A DNA stretch of 43,877 bases from Promethearchaeota archaeon (GCA_019058425.1 JAHPYZ010000037.1:1-43877), one strand, 5' to 3'. Shown: positions 26,281 through 35,642, counted from the first letter of the stretch. The notes: generated by a model not told the origin, from the sequence alone. A program made the numbers and translations.

Positions 26281-27474
26281 TTAGATTATATGTATCTCTA
26301 CTATATCATTATCTCGTAGTTCATAATCTAAACCGACTTTTTTACGTTTCTGACGTGCTCCTTCTCTTATTATTATAGCGTGATCAAAGGATTCATAAAA
26401 ACTCCTATGAACTTTTAACGCAACATCTTTAATTGTGGGATTTATATCCATTATTAACGGTTGCTCCGCAACAATTCCACCGCTCATAGTATAAATTCGA
26501 ATTTTTTTTAAAAATTTCAGGATTATGAATCCAAAATCTTTAGGAAAACTCTCTTTTCGATAACTTGTACCTAGGATTATAGGGAATTTAGCCAAATACT
26601 TATTTTTCAAATTTTCAAAAACATCTTGAGTATGAGACAAATCTCCCTTAGTACCTAATAAAATTACTTTCTTATATACAATAGAAGGAGTTAGAGCCTC
26701 AATAACATCATCAAGTGTTATTTTTCCATAAATTTTTACAATAGCATTACGAATTCCGTTCTCATTTATAATATCCTTTATTTCTTCTGTTAGTTTATCT
26801 AATTCTTTAATCCTTTTTGCCTCTTTGGTTAGGTAGAGTACTTGAATCTTATTAGCTCCTGTTTTTTCAATTGTTAAGGGTGGTGGTAGGATGTTTATTC
26901 GAATATCCGCTTTAGAAAGTTCATTTAATAATAATTCTATCTGATCTTCGAAATCTCTAGATAAATCTATGCAAAAACATAATAAATCGGCTGCTCTAAG
27001 TTGTGCTATTATTTCTTTTCCATTTCCTACTCCATCAGAAGCACCTTCCATAATCGATGGCATTTCAACTATTTGAAACCTTATTTGTTGATATTGATAA
27101 ATACCGATTTCAGGTAAAGCAGTATATTTCCCAATTTTCTCTTTTGCAGCTCCGGTTAGTAAATTCAAAAGTGAGGTTTTTCCCACCCCAGGAGTTTGGT
27201 AATTACTTATCAAAATTACTTGAATTCCTTCTTTCTTTATTGAAAATGGACTAATAATTTTTTGTGTGCTTTTTTGTTTCTGTTTACGATCATCTAATTC
27301 ACGTTTCATTTTTGCTAAGCGTGATTTATTAAGTGCAACAATTTTTTCCGTTGCTTTATGTTTAGGGACAAGGGATAAGAATTCCTCTAATTTTTTGATT
27401 CTATCCTCTAAGGCACCAGCATCCAAATACTCCTGGTATTTGGCTTTAGCTAAAGGTGGTAAATTTGAGCTCAA
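26281..27474 (-). CDS. drg: DRG-family GTPase with TGS domain
   Basis: A 397-residue GTPase of the developmentally regulated GTP-binding (DRG) branch of the Obg superfamily. The N-terminus has the DRG helix pair LVPKHKATEKIVALNKSRLAKMKREL (36-61), followed by G1 NYQTPGVGKTSLLN (91-104), YTALPEIGIYQYQQI and the EGASDGVGNGKEIIAQLRAAD region specific to DRG, and G4 TKGD. The C-terminal 80 residues are the TGS domain, KIRIYTMSGGIV to NDIVEIHII. G3 is altered: family D-x-P-G reads VEMPS. In eukaryotes and archaea DRG proteins act on translating ribosomes. The preceding gene (21-base gap) encodes a longin-like protein and probably shares the transcript. Confidence 0.88.
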   Translation of the reverse strand: MSSNLPPLAKAKYQEYLDAGALEDRIKKLEEFLSLVPKHKATEKIVALNKSRLAKMKRELDDRKQKQKSTQKIISPFSIKKEGIQVILISNYQTPGVGKTSLLNLLTGAAKEKIGKYTALPEIGIYQYQQIRFQIVEMPSIMEGASDGVGNGKEIIAQLRAADLLCFCIDLSRDFEDQIELLLNELSKADIRINILPPPLTIEKTGANKIQVLYLTKEAKRIKELDKLTEEIKDIINENGIRNAIVKIYGKITLDDVIEALTPSIVYKKVILLGTKGDLSHTQDVFENLKNKYLAKFPIILGTSYRKESFPKDFGFIILKFLKKIRIYTMSGGIVAEQPLIMDINPTIKDVALKVHRSFYESFDHAIIIREGARQKRKKVGLDYELRDNDIVEIHII

Positions 27475-27495
27475 AATAAACCCTATTTTATTTAT

Positions 27496-27951
27496 TTAAA
27501 ATAAAGACCGAAATCTATCTTCTGTTTTAAGTTTTAAGTCGCCCAATGTTTCATTGATTCGATTTTCAAATTGTTTGAAATATTTTGGTTTTTTCGAAAA
27601 TATATCATTCAGAGGGTAACGATTGAGGAAATAAGATAAAATTTGGTTTAATTGTTCTTTAACTATTGTTGCATCTGTTCCTTTTTCAATTATGGCATAA
27701 GACAATAGAGGTTGTTTATTTTCGGTATTTTCATCCGGTAATTGAATCATCTCGCAATAACAGACTAATTTAAAACTTGCAAGGCTGATAACATTTATGT
27801 CGTCGCCGAAAACTTCACTGGTGAATGATTCTAAAGCTGTTAAAAATCCTGCACGCAAGTTTGGGTCTAAAACATTATCTGAAGATGAATAATATTTAAC
27901 TTCAATTATATTTCGCATACCTAAATTAATTCCAACTTCTAGTACAGCCAT
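27496..27951 (-). CDS. Small longin-like protein preceding the DRG GTPase
   Basis: A 151-residue soluble protein. Predicted strands and helices run as in longin or roadblock-like folds: RNIIEVKYY, PNLRAGFLTALESFTSEVFG (helix), VISLASFKLVCYCE, LSYAIIEKG, then helices QLNQILSYFLNRY and PKYFKQFENRINETLG. The pattern p-x-L-x-x-G-F-L-x-A-x-x-S-F is typical of Asgard longin-like proteins, which pair with small GTPases. I judge the fold from pattern only, not from a search. It is 21 bases upstream of the DRG GTPase in the same direction. In eukaryotes DRG has a different partner (RWD-domain DFRP), so a longin-like DRG cofactor would be new. Confidence 0.65.
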   Translation of the reverse strand: MAVLEVGINLGMRNIIEVKYYSSSDNVLDPNLRAGFLTALESFTSEVFGDDINVISLASFKLVCYCEMIQLPDENTENKQPLLSYAIIEKGTDATIVKEQLNQILSYFLNRYPLNDIFSKKPKYFKQFENRINETLGDLKLKTEDRFRSLF

Positions 27952-28175
27952 TTTTAAAAAAGTATTTGTAATCTATTTAAAATAATATTATTGTTCGATT
28001 ATTTGATTAAATGTTAAAATTATAGTTTATATTTCTATTTTTTTTAAGTTTTAATTAGTATTATTTTTATTGTTTTTTATGGTAAAAACCGTTAATATAG
28101 AACTATTTTTAATTTAGTTTTCAGTTGATAAGTTCAAATTATCTAAAATAAGAAGTAAAATGAGAAGTATAACTA

Positions 28176-29045
28176 TTACATTTCAGTTAAATTCAATAGT
28201 TTCTTATATGTAATGAAAGAATTATGGAGTAAGAAATGAACTGTGAGTGGACCCACGCCCCCTGGAGAAGGTGTGATTGCACCACATTTATCGAAGACAT
28301 CGTCGAAATCGACATCACCGCACAATTTACCCTCAACTCTGTTTATTCCAACATCGATTATTACAACGCCTTCCTTTATTCTCTCTTTTGTAATAAATTT
28401 TGGTTTTCTAACAGCAACTACTAATAAATCAGCATTTTTAATATAATTGTTAATATCTATTGTCGAAGTGTGACATATCGAGACTGTAGCATTCCGTTTT
28501 AACAACATAAAAATAAGTGGTTTGCCTACCAAATTAGATCTATTGATGATCACGGCATCTTTACCTTTAATTCTGATATTATAATGTTCCAAAAGTGCTA
28601 TAATACCTTTAGGAGTACAAGGTGCTAATTCTTCATTATAGTCATAAAGTTTTCCTTTATTAACTGGATTTAGACCATCTACATCCTTTAATGGTGATAT
28701 TTTATTCAAAAACTCAAGCGTATACAATTTTAGACTTTCTGGAAGAGGTAATTGTAGTAATATTCCATGAATAGTATGATCATTATTTAACCTATCAATT
28801 TTTTCTAATAGTTTTACTTTAGTGATATTCTCTTCTAATTCTATAATTATAGAAGAAATACCAACTTGTGCGGATGTTCTATTTTTAATATTTAGATACA
28901 CTCTTGAAGCAGGATCTTTTCCAACAAGTATCGTTGCTAATTTTGGTATAATACCTGTCTTCTTTACTGTTTTATTAATTTGAATTTTTAATTCAGAATT
29001 TAATTTATCTGCTAATTTTTTTCCATCTAAGATTTTATCATTCAT
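28176..29045 (-). CDS. folD: Methylenetetrahydrofolate dehydrogenase/cyclohydrolase FolD
   Basis: A 289-residue bifunctional enzyme converting 5,10-methylene-tetrahydrofolate to 10-formyl-tetrahydrofolate. Seen: catalytic Tyr50-x3-Lys54 in YLNIKNR, ILLQLPLP with Gln98, DVDGLNPVNKGKL (121-133), PCTPKGI (143-148), cofactor-site INRSNLVGKPL and the closing PSPGGVGPLTV. Length is the family norm. It supplies formyl groups to PurH, whose gene lies 10 kb further on in this window. In most archaea methanopterin replaces folate; its presence indicates a folate-using lineage, as in Lokiarchaeia. Monocistronic. Confidence 0.97.
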   Translation of the reverse strand: MNDKILDGKKLADKLNSELKIQINKTVKKTGIIPKLATILVGKDPASRVYLNIKNRTSAQVGISSIIIELEENITKVKLLEKIDRLNNDHTIHGILLQLPLPESLKLYTLEFLNKISPLKDVDGLNPVNKGKLYDYNEELAPCTPKGIIALLEHYNIRIKGKDAVIINRSNLVGKPLIFMLLKRNATVSICHTSTIDINNYIKNADLLVVAVRKPKFITKERIKEGVVIIDVGINRVEGKLCGDVDFDDVFDKCGAITPSPGGVGPLTVHFLLHNSFITYKKLLNLTEM

Positions 29046-29126
29046 AATTTTTCCTGAATATTATATAATTTGAAATTAAAAAAAGAAATTATATTAATAT
29101 CAAAATATCCAATAATTATTTTCTCT

Positions 29127-30224
29127 TTATAATCTAGTTCTTTTATACAAGAAGACCGCTGCAACAATTACTAATCCAATAGAACCTAAAACTATTATTA
29201 AGATCCAATAGTTAAATTGTACTGTCCAAATTTCGCTATGTAAACTAGATAAAGAATCTAATATTCTTAATGTTTCGAAAGCATAATAGCTAGTTAAAAC
29301 TGAGGAGGTTGTTTCTTGAGATCCTTCCGTGTTTTCTACAAATCCACCATCTCTAAAATTTTGGTGTGCTAATACCCAATTTCTTATATAACCTTTAAAT
29401 ATTTTGGTATCATCTATTATAGAAATTGCTTTTACACATAAATATGTGCTACTCAATAAAGCATATTGAGCATTCTCATTGGGCAGGTATCCTCCAAGAT
29501 TGGATGGATCATCAGTATCCATAACGAAAAAAGAATGGAGATATCCGATAGTATAAATTTCACTATTCAGAGCTCCAATTTCACCTAATTCTTCTAATAT
29601 ATAAACTGCAAAACAAGTATCTACTAAAGTTGAACTTAGACTTTGATTACTTCCATAACCACCATCATTATTATAACATGATAGAACCCAATTCTTATGG
29701 ATCGTAGTATTTTCTATTGGTTTTTCTATTATTGAAAAAAGTCGAAAACTATAATACGTTGAAGCCATACTTACTATTTTTGTATTATTTGAATTAGAAA
29801 ATCCTCCTGTAGCTTGTTCAGTAATATTTAGATATTCAGAAACTTTATCTACTATGCTCGAATCAATTACCGTGTCTAAAACTTTCAGTGAATTCATCAA
29901 GAAAAACAAATCATATAAATTGAAATCTGCACTACTGAAGAATTCATTAATGTCATCCTCTAACTTGCTTGTCAGTGTTTCAATATCATGAGGTTTTATT
30001 CCATAATTATCCAAAATATCTAAAGCATAGCTTGTCGCTTCAAAAGAAACTGCTGGTTCACTTTCAAAAATAGCATTAGAAAATCCTTCTCCTATAATTT
30101 CATTATTCAATAAAAAACTAGTAAGATAAGATCCTCGTGTTTTTCCTAATACGCTAGGAATTGTGGTTATTGCCAAAAAAAATGTAAGAATAACGATGAA
30201 TAAATTTCGATACTTATGCTTCAA
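29127..30224 (-). CDS. Secreted, membrane-anchored alpha/alpha-toroid protein
   Basis: A 365-residue protein with a signal peptide (KHKYRN followed by a hydrophobic LFIVILTFFLAITTIPSVLG, cleavage probably after VLG) and a C-terminal anchor YWILIIVLGSIGLVIVAAVF with a positively charged tail. The outer part repeats QW-type turns TGGFSN, DGGYGSNQ, LGGYLPNEN and DGGFVENTEG in a helix-turn-helix series, as in the prenyltransferase/squalene-cyclase fold and also in bacterial and archaeal surface proteins. It has no cyclase DxDD. It probably binds a partner outside the cell membrane; the function is unknown. Confidence 0.75.
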   Translation of the reverse strand: MKHKYRNLFIVILTFFLAITTIPSVLGKTRGSYLTSFLLNNEIIGEGFSNAIFESEPAVSFEATSYALDILDNYGIKPHDIETLTSKLEDDINEFFSSADFNLYDLFFLMNSLKVLDTVIDSSIVDKVSEYLNITEQATGGFSNSNNTKIVSMASTYYSFRLFSIIEKPIENTTIHKNWVLSCYNNDGGYGSNQSLSSTLVDTCFAVYILEELGEIGALNSEIYTIGYLHSFFVMDTDDPSNLGGYLPNENAQYALLSSTYLCVKAISIIDDTKIFKGYIRNWVLAHQNFRDGGFVENTEGSQETTSSVLTSYYAFETLRILDSLSSLHSEIWTVQFNYWILIIVLGSIGLVIVAAVFLYKRTRL

Positions 30225-30381
30225 AGAATAATACCTTTCTGTTAACTTAAAATTTGATACATCTTAAAATTTATCTTAAAATTAAAAAGTAACTATATGA
30301 TTAATGAATTTGTTATAAAATTTCAATAATATATAAATAAGTATGACATACAATTAAAAATCTAAATATCTTATTGTTTAC

Positions 30382-31896
30382 TTAGAGTATCTCGCTAATA
30401 TCTCTATATAACAAATCTGAATTCGTTTGGAATTGCTCATAAGTAATGAACATCTGCTGGAAAGAAGGTAAACTTCCCAAGATGGCTGCACCAGTAAAAA
30501 TTGCATATTGAAGATTATCAGGTACAAAAAATTTGATGATTTTATTTGCAGCTTCCATGAATTCAGAAAATTCTTGAGCAGGTGATTTTCTTGCAACTTC
30601 TTCAGGGATTTTGACAGTCTCTAAAGCCTCAATAGATTTTCCACAATATGGACAAAAAAGTGAGGAAATATCTTCGATATCTTTCATACAATGTGGACAT
30701 TTACCCGTTCCTTTACTTTCTGTCCCCGATGCACCAATCTTAATCTTTGGTAAGACTAATACTCCACCACAAGAAGGACATAATTCTTTTCCATCACTTA
30801 GGTTTACTAAAGTGCCACAATGAGGACAATTGTCTTCATTCTTCTTTGTAATCTCAACAGCTTGTAATTTTATTAATTCACTTTTCACAGCTGTAAGAGG
30901 TGCAATTGGTTTGGGGATTTTACCTAATTGAGGAAGAAGTGGATCCAATTCTGATTCAAAACGTTCCTGAAAACCGCTATATGAAAGATTCCCTCCTGAA
31001 AACACAATATGGGATAAAAGATCATGCCAGTAATTATTATCTATCGCTCTTATACTGGCAATAACCGCTTGAGTTATATTCATAATATTCCCATAACCTA
31101 GCATCGCAGGATTAAATAATACTTCTGGGGCTTGATAGAGAATATAAGTTGGAACATTAATCGTAGAACCATCTGGCATAGGTACACTGAACATTTCCCC
31201 TGCTTTTGGAGCAGTATTAGGATCCAAGGCAAAATAGCAGTTCTTCTCTTTTATTTCTTGAAGGATCTCATCTGCGGCACTGGAAGAAATACTTACACCT
31301 TCTCTCATTAAGAGACTTTTTAGGTTTTGATTAACATCAACACCTGCTAGTGGAAGTTTTTGAACTGCATGCTGAATCATCTGCCCATTTACTATTGGTA
31401 CTACCCAAGTTAATCCATCTCCACTTTCAATTACTAATCCAGTTGTCAATCCAACACTAAACAAGGATAATAAAGGAGTGGGCATCATTATTAAGCTTTT
31501 GACTTGGTGAGTTTCAAAAAAAAGCCGTGCGATATATTCCTTGGTATCTCTATGCATAAATGGAGTTTCACAATAGAATACTGGATAGTTTGATAGGTTT
31601 TCGATTCTAAGTAATGAATAAAAAATATAATTTAAGATCTCGTAGTAGCTTTCCCAATCCATAATTTCTCCACGATTTACAGGATGTTTTATTTTCAAAA
31701 CACCACGCATACGTGATACATCATTACCAACGTATATACTTCTGGCACTTACATCAACCATTACAGATTTATATTTTTCAGTACCAGTAATGCAGGGAAA
31801 CACAAATCTAGGTCCAGGTTCTCCCGAAAAACCAATTTTAACATAAGCTGATCCAATATCAATTATTATCGGTGTGCCGGGTAGAGGTAGTGCCAT
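30382..31896 (-). CDS. Actin-related protein with inserted double zinc ribbon
   Basis: A 504-residue member of the actin superfamily, probably cytoplasmic. Seen: phosphate-1 loop DIGSAYVKIGFSGE (13-26), phosphate-2 VIESGDGLTWVVPI (155-168; actin reads MDSGDGVTHTVP), adenosine motif HIVFSGGNLSY (296-306), and the C-terminal GAAILGSLPSFQQMFITYEQF (469-489; actin [21 protein letters not shown]). Between the last two, at 322-460, lies a foreign stretch with Cys357, Cys360, Cys373, Cys376 and Cys400, Cys403, Cys415, Cys418: two CPxC...CPxC zinc ribbons. Actin has only about 20 residues at this point. The insertion is in frame and without low-complexity junctions, so it is not an assembly artefact. 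ATP binding is expected; polymerisation is unknown. Confidence 0.9.
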   Translation of the reverse strand: MALPLPGTPIIIDIGSAYVKIGFSGEPGPRFVFPCITGTEKYKSVMVDVSARSIYVGNDVSRMRGVLKIKHPVNRGEIMDWESYYEILNYIFYSLLRIENLSNYPVFYCETPFMHRDTKEYIARLFFETHQVKSLIMMPTPLLSLFSVGLTTGLVIESGDGLTWVVPIVNGQMIQHAVQKLPLAGVDVNQNLKSLLMREGVSISSSAADEILQEIKEKNCYFALDPNTAPKAGEMFSVPMPDGSTINVPTYILYQAPEVLFNPAMLGYGNIMNITQAVIASIRAIDNNYWHDLLSHIVFSGGNLSYSGFQERFESELDPLLPQLGKIPKPIAPLTAVKSELIKLQAVEITKKNEDNCPHCGTLVNLSDGKELCPSCGGVLVLPKIKIGASGTESKGTGKCPHCMKDIEDISSLFCPYCGKSIEALETVKIPEEVARKSPAQEFSEFMEAANKIIKFFVPDNLQYAIFTGAAILGSLPSFQQMFITYEQFQTNSDLLYRDISEIL

Positions 31897-31999
31897 TTTT
31901 TTTTCAATTGAGTATTTTTTTTTGGTTTTCTTATTAATAATCTAAAATTAATGATTTTTTTAATTTTTTTATAAAATTAATAAATATAAATTCTTTTAA

Positions 32000-32425
32000 T
32001 TATTTTTGAAAAAATTCAAGAAGAGTTTTTAAAATTATATTTCGTAAAACTAAACCTATTATTTCATTACTTTCATTTACAACGGGAAGACGTTGAATTT
32101 TTTTACTAACCATTATATCTAATGCATACCTTAACGTGTCATTTTCTTTTACTATAAATGGATCTGGCGTCATTAAATCTTTTACAGTTGTATTTGGAGA
32201 ATCTAAACTCATCGCAAATCTAGCTAGACGTATATCCCTTTGTGTAATAATACCAATAATTTGCTTATTCTTACGATCCTTAACAACAGGAAGACCACCA
32301 ATATTTTTCCTGACCATTAAAAGTTCAGTGGTACTTATTTTTTCTTTTGGAGAAGTATAAAGTGGATCTTTTACCATAATCTCGGAAACTTTTATCTTAC
32401 TTAATTGTGTTAAACGGTCTTCCAT
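32000..32425 (-). CDS. CBS-domain pair protein
   Basis: A 141-residue protein consisting of two CBS domains: VSEIMVKDPLYTSP with VVKDRKNKQIIGIITQRDI, then VKDLMTPDPFIVKEND with RLPVVNESNEIIGLVLRNII. Such pairs bind AMP, ATP or S-adenosylmethionine and act as energy or nucleotide sensors. There is no attached enzyme, so it must act on another protein. It follows the ModE-like regulator gene on the same strand with a 90-base gap. Partner unknown. Confidence 0.92.
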   Translation of the reverse strand: MEDRLTQLSKIKVSEIMVKDPLYTSPKEKISTTELLMVRKNIGGLPVVKDRKNKQIIGIITQRDIRLARFAMSLDSPNTTVKDLMTPDPFIVKENDTLRYALDIMVSKKIQRLPVVNESNEIIGLVLRNIILKTLLEFFQK

Positions 32426-32515
32426 GTAAAAACCCTATATTTTACAATTTTTGAAAAGATAAACTGACTCAATTACTAATTGAAAGTAATCATTATTGAA
32501 ATTAAAATATAATTA

Positions 32516-32971
32516 TTAGCTAATCCTCATAGTTTCTCTAAGCTTTTTCTCAATTTTTACAATTTCATTTAGATAATTCTGATATACTTCTAAGAGAAAC
32601 AGCCCCCACTCATTTAATTTTACCCAACCACCACCACCACGACCTCCTTTTCCAGTAATTACAGGGCTCATTCCAGTTCTATTTTCAATTCTTTTTAAAA
32701 TATTCCATGCATATTTATATGAATAACCTTCTTTTTTTTTATGTGTACATTCTTTTGCTGCTTGAGTGAGAGAACCTCCATCATTTTTCTTAATATTTTC
32801 GAGTAGTTCTGCCCATCCAGAACCCAATACACTTTTATTTTCAAATTCTAACCAAAATTTTATCCCTAGTTTAATTTTTGGTTTTAATTCTTCAATGTTG
32901 GGTTGATTCTCCATACAATTATTAGTTATTTTTTTATGTTTAATAATTTTATATTTTGAAAAGAAAAACAT
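32516..32971 (-). CDS. ModE-like winged-helix regulator
   Basis: A DNA-binding protein of the N-terminal domain of ModE (LysR-type HTH): GWAELLENIKKNDGGSLTQAAKECTHKKKEGYSYKYAWNILKRIENRTG and the wing GKGGRGGGGWVKLNEWGLFLL. The Gly-rich wing is the family signature. The molybdate-binding TOBE domains are missing, as in many archaeal versions. The longest frame has 151 residues; the Met at residue 20 (ATG at 32914) is a better start because the leading 19 residues are basic and match no family, giving 132 residues. It is divergent from the MBL hydrolase gene and may control it. Confidence 0.82.
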   Translation of the reverse strand: MFFFSKYKIIKHKKITNNCMENQPNIEELKPKIKLGIKFWLEFENKSVLGSGWAELLENIKKNDGGSLTQAAKECTHKKKEGYSYKYAWNILKRIENRTGMSPVITGKGGRGGGGWVKLNEWGLFLLEVYQNYLNEIVKIEKKLRETMRIS

Positions 32972-33023
32972 AAAAGCTAAGCCTATTTTATCTTTTCAAA
33001 AGCTTTTTATTGGTAAAATCATA

Positions 33024-33770
33024 ATGTTTTTTTCTGGTACAGACTCTGAAAAAAGGGGAAAAGAAGTTAGAGCAAATTTATTTTATTTTGCAGAAAATCA
33101 AATGTTAGATTGCAACCAATACATCATCAAAGATCCGACTACAGGAGAACTTGCTTTATTTGACGCAGGGAATGCAATATCTCTTAATGGATTATTCAAG
33201 GGAATGGAAAAATGTAATCTCAATCCCTCAAATATAACTAAAGTTTTTTTAACTCATGAACATGTGGATCATGTTTTGGGACTTTATCCATTGGTAACAC
33301 TAAGGAGGAAGAATCCTCTTGAAATCTTTGCATATGGTGAAACTGCCAATATCTTATCTGAAGGGGATGAAACTCGAATATTTCCAGGAAATCTTGGAAT
33401 TTCTGCAAAAATGTTTGGAGTAGAAATTATTCCATTAAAAGTTATTGATTTGATTAATAGTAAAGAAATATTAATTTCCTCTGAATACAAATTCCAAATT
33501 CATTATACCCCCGGTCACTCCATAGGATCAATTTCTTATTACGATCCAGATAAAAAAATTCTTATTCCAGGAGATTTAGTTTTTATAGGGGGTAGTTTCG
33601 GAAGATATGATTTTCCAGGAGGATCATTACATACATTAATTAATTCAATTAAAAAAGTAAATGATCTTGATGTAAAGTACTTACTTCCCGGTCATATGGG
33701 GATAAGTGACCAAGCTAATCAGCAAATCGCTTTTTCTTATAAAATGATACAATCGATTAATTTCTATTGA
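33024..33770 (+). CDS. Metallo-beta-lactamase-fold hydrolase
   Basis: A 248-residue enzyme with the zinc motifs of the family: LTHEHVDH (HxHxDH) about residues 76-83, TPGHSIGS with the second His near 167, LIPGDLVFIGG with the Asp bridging metal, and the last His in LLPGHMG. The subset is the glyoxalase II type rather than lactamases or RNase J; the substrate, perhaps a thioester, is not visible. It faces away from the ModE-like gene, 53 to 110 bases away depending on that gene's start. Confidence 0.88.
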   Translation: MFFSGTDSEKRGKEVRANLFYFAENQMLDCNQYIIKDPTTGELALFDAGNAISLNGLFKGMEKCNLNPSNITKVFLTHEHVDHVLGLYPLVTLRRKNPLEIFAYGETANILSEGDETRIFPGNLGISAKMFGVEIIPLKVIDLINSKEILISSEYKFQIHYTPGHSIGSISYYDPDKKILIPGDLVFIGGSFGRYDFPGGSLHTLINSIKKVNDLDVKYLLPGHMGISDQANQQIAFSYKMIQSINFY

Positions 33771-34144
33771 GTCTATTTCATAAAATTTTCAATTATTTAG
33801 TAGAAATTTTTTTCAATTAATTTGTAACATTAAATTTTAAGAAATTCATTATTTTAGGAAGATTAAAATAAAATATTCATTATTATGGTTGAACTAGGAA
33901 AGATTAAAATAGATGATTCACAAAAAGATTAAAAATTTTTAAATGAGAATCCCTATATAATATCTCTAACAATTTCTTTTGTTTTGGTTTTTCTGAAAAG
34001 AAAGAACAGATTATATATAAAGATTTTATCCCTACCATCGATTTTTTAGATATATTGAAAACATACTAATATTTAAATAACACATCTATCTATTATTTTT
34101 ATAATCTTCTATAAATAAAAATAAATAATAAGTGAACATTTATT
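33771..34144. other. Intergenic spacer
   Basis: A 374-base A+T-rich spacer between two plus-strand genes. A short direct repeat (GGAAGATTAAAATAAA near 33857 and GGAAAGATTAAAATAGA near 33897) and a tiny 15-codon ATG frame at 33884 are the only structure; both look incidental. TATA-like runs near 34010-34080 could serve the next gene. No RNA gene is seen. Confidence 0.4.
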
Positions 34145-34804
34145 ATGTCTCAACAAAAAAATCAACCTAGTGAAATTTTTTTAAGGAGTTACCCTAAAGT
34201 TATCTTTTTCTGGCCCTTACTTATCACAAGTTTAATTTTAGGTCTGATCCAAGCATTTACACCCCCTAATGTTGTGCTAGGATATGTATGGTTTATAGTT
34301 TTTTTCATAAATATATTTGTAACTGCTTTTGATTTCTCCTCGACTAAATTCTTTGTATTGGTATTAGCTATTGTTATCGTTCTTTTAATTATTGTTTTCC
34401 TAGTATTACCGAATTTTACACTTGATATTACAGGAATACAACTGGATTTGGCTTTAACATGGGAATTTTATATGGTGATGACATTAATTTTAGGCTTCAT
34501 TTTAGGGATTATAGTTATTAGTACAAGGTTTGAATACTATAAGATTGAGAGGAACGAAATTCATCATAAAACAGGTCTTTTTAGTTCAGCAGAAAGATAT
34601 CCCGTAAAGAGCCTACGATTCAAGAAAGATATCCCTGATGTTTTTGAATTCTTCATGCTTCGTGCCGGACGTTTAACAATTATGCCAGGAAAAGCAGATG
34701 AAGTTATGATCCTTAATACTGTTCTCAATATCAATAAAAGGGAAAAACAACTCGATTGGTTGCTTTCTCACGTATCCGTTGAACCCGACGAAATTGACCA
34801 ATAG
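34145..34804 (+). CDS. Membrane protein with C-terminal bacterial PH-like domain
   Basis: A 219-residue protein. Four hydrophobic helices fill residues 18-130 (for example FFWPLLITSLILGLIQAF and FFVLVLAIVIVLLIIVFLV) and the C-terminal half, 135-205, has the short strand pattern of the bPH2/YdbT domain: YKIERNEIHHKTGLFSSAERYPVKSLRF with RLTIMPGKADEVMILNTVLN. The PH-like domain would lie on the cytoplasmic side. Role unknown; related proteins are seen in envelope-stress or lipid contexts in bacteria. It has a TATA-like promoter and no neighbour in an operon. Confidence 0.7.
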   Translation: MSQQKNQPSEIFLRSYPKVIFFWPLLITSLILGLIQAFTPPNVVLGYVWFIVFFINIFVTAFDFSSTKFFVLVLAIVIVLLIIVFLVLPNFTLDITGIQLDLALTWEFYMVMTLILGFILGIIVISTRFEYYKIERNEIHHKTGLFSSAERYPVKSLRFKKDIPDVFEFFMLRAGRLTIMPGKADEVMILNTVLNINKREKQLDWLLSHVSVEPDEIDQ

Positions 34805-34903
34805 AATTATAAGAATTTATTTTACTTTTTTTTTAATTTTCTATTTTTTTTAAACCAAAATTTGGATAAATTTAAGTTTTAAATAGCTTTTTTAAACACA
34901 CTT

Positions 34904-35629
34904 ATGACTCACCCTCCGATTATTTTATTTGATTTTGATGGAGTAATCATCACACAGAAAGCACTTGAATATACAGCTTTAGTTCATCTAAAAAATAAAT
35001 TTTACAAATGGAAAAACACAGAAGGTTTAAGGTTAATAGATTTTGCTCGCCTTTTTGAAGAATCAGACTCAAAAAATATATTAGTGGCTTTAAAGCAAAT
35101 GAATAAGGTATATAAACCTTTTATTCCCAGTCTTTGGAAGAGAAACTTATTTTTCATAAAATTCAGACGTATGTATCCCAAATACGAGAAATATGAAATG
35201 TTAAAACCTAACTTAGAAGAGCTTTTAATCCAACTTAAAAAGAGGGATATACACTTAGGAATTGTCTCAAATACAAGTAAAAAGAGACTAGATTCTTTTA
35301 GAAATAAATTAGATTTAGATAGGTTTTTTTCTGTCTTTATTTCCCGCGACGACACACCTTTTAGAAAACCCAGTCCATATCCAATCATTACTGCATTAAT
35401 GCAAATTAAAATAAACTTTAATTACTCGATAAATAGAGATAATGTGTATTATGTTGGTGATCTTCCGGCAGATATTGAATGTGCTAAAAATGCAGACGTT
35501 AAAAGTATAGCATTACTTTCTGGTCATGGGACAAAAATAAGTTTAGAAAAAGCTAATCCCACATATATAGTTAAAAATATTAATAATATTATAGAAATTG
35601 AACAATTCAAAAAATTCTTATTGAATTAA
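34904..35629 (+). CDS. HAD-superfamily phosphatase
   Basis: A 241-residue haloacid dehalogenase-like enzyme. Motif I DFDGVI (10-15) holds the nucleophile Asp and acid Asp, motif II is IVSNTS (about 122-127), motif III is the Lys in RKPSPYP, and motif IV is GDLPADIE with the metal Asp pair. The cap region after motif I is helical, which is the type of phosphoglycolate phosphatase and related enzymes. Substrate not known. It lies 13 to 19 bases upstream of the large scaffold gene on the same strand, so they probably share a transcript. Confidence 0.88.
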   Translation: MTHPPIILFDFDGVIITQKALEYTALVHLKNKFYKWKNTEGLRLIDFARLFEESDSKNILVALKQMNKVYKPFIPSLWKRNLFFIKFRRMYPKYEKYEMLKPNLEELLIQLKKRDIHLGIVSNTSKKRLDSFRNKLDLDRFFSVFISRDDTPFRKPSPYPIITALMQIKINFNYSINRDNVYYVGDLPADIECAKNADVKSIALLSGHGTKISLEKANPTYIVKNINNIIEIEQFKKFLLN

Positions 35630-35642
35630 ACATTCTACTAAA

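Noticed and set aside
33884..33931. A 15-codon ATG frame in the spacer before the PH-like membrane gene
   Set aside because: Too short, Lys-rich as expected by chance in this base composition, and without a ribosome site.
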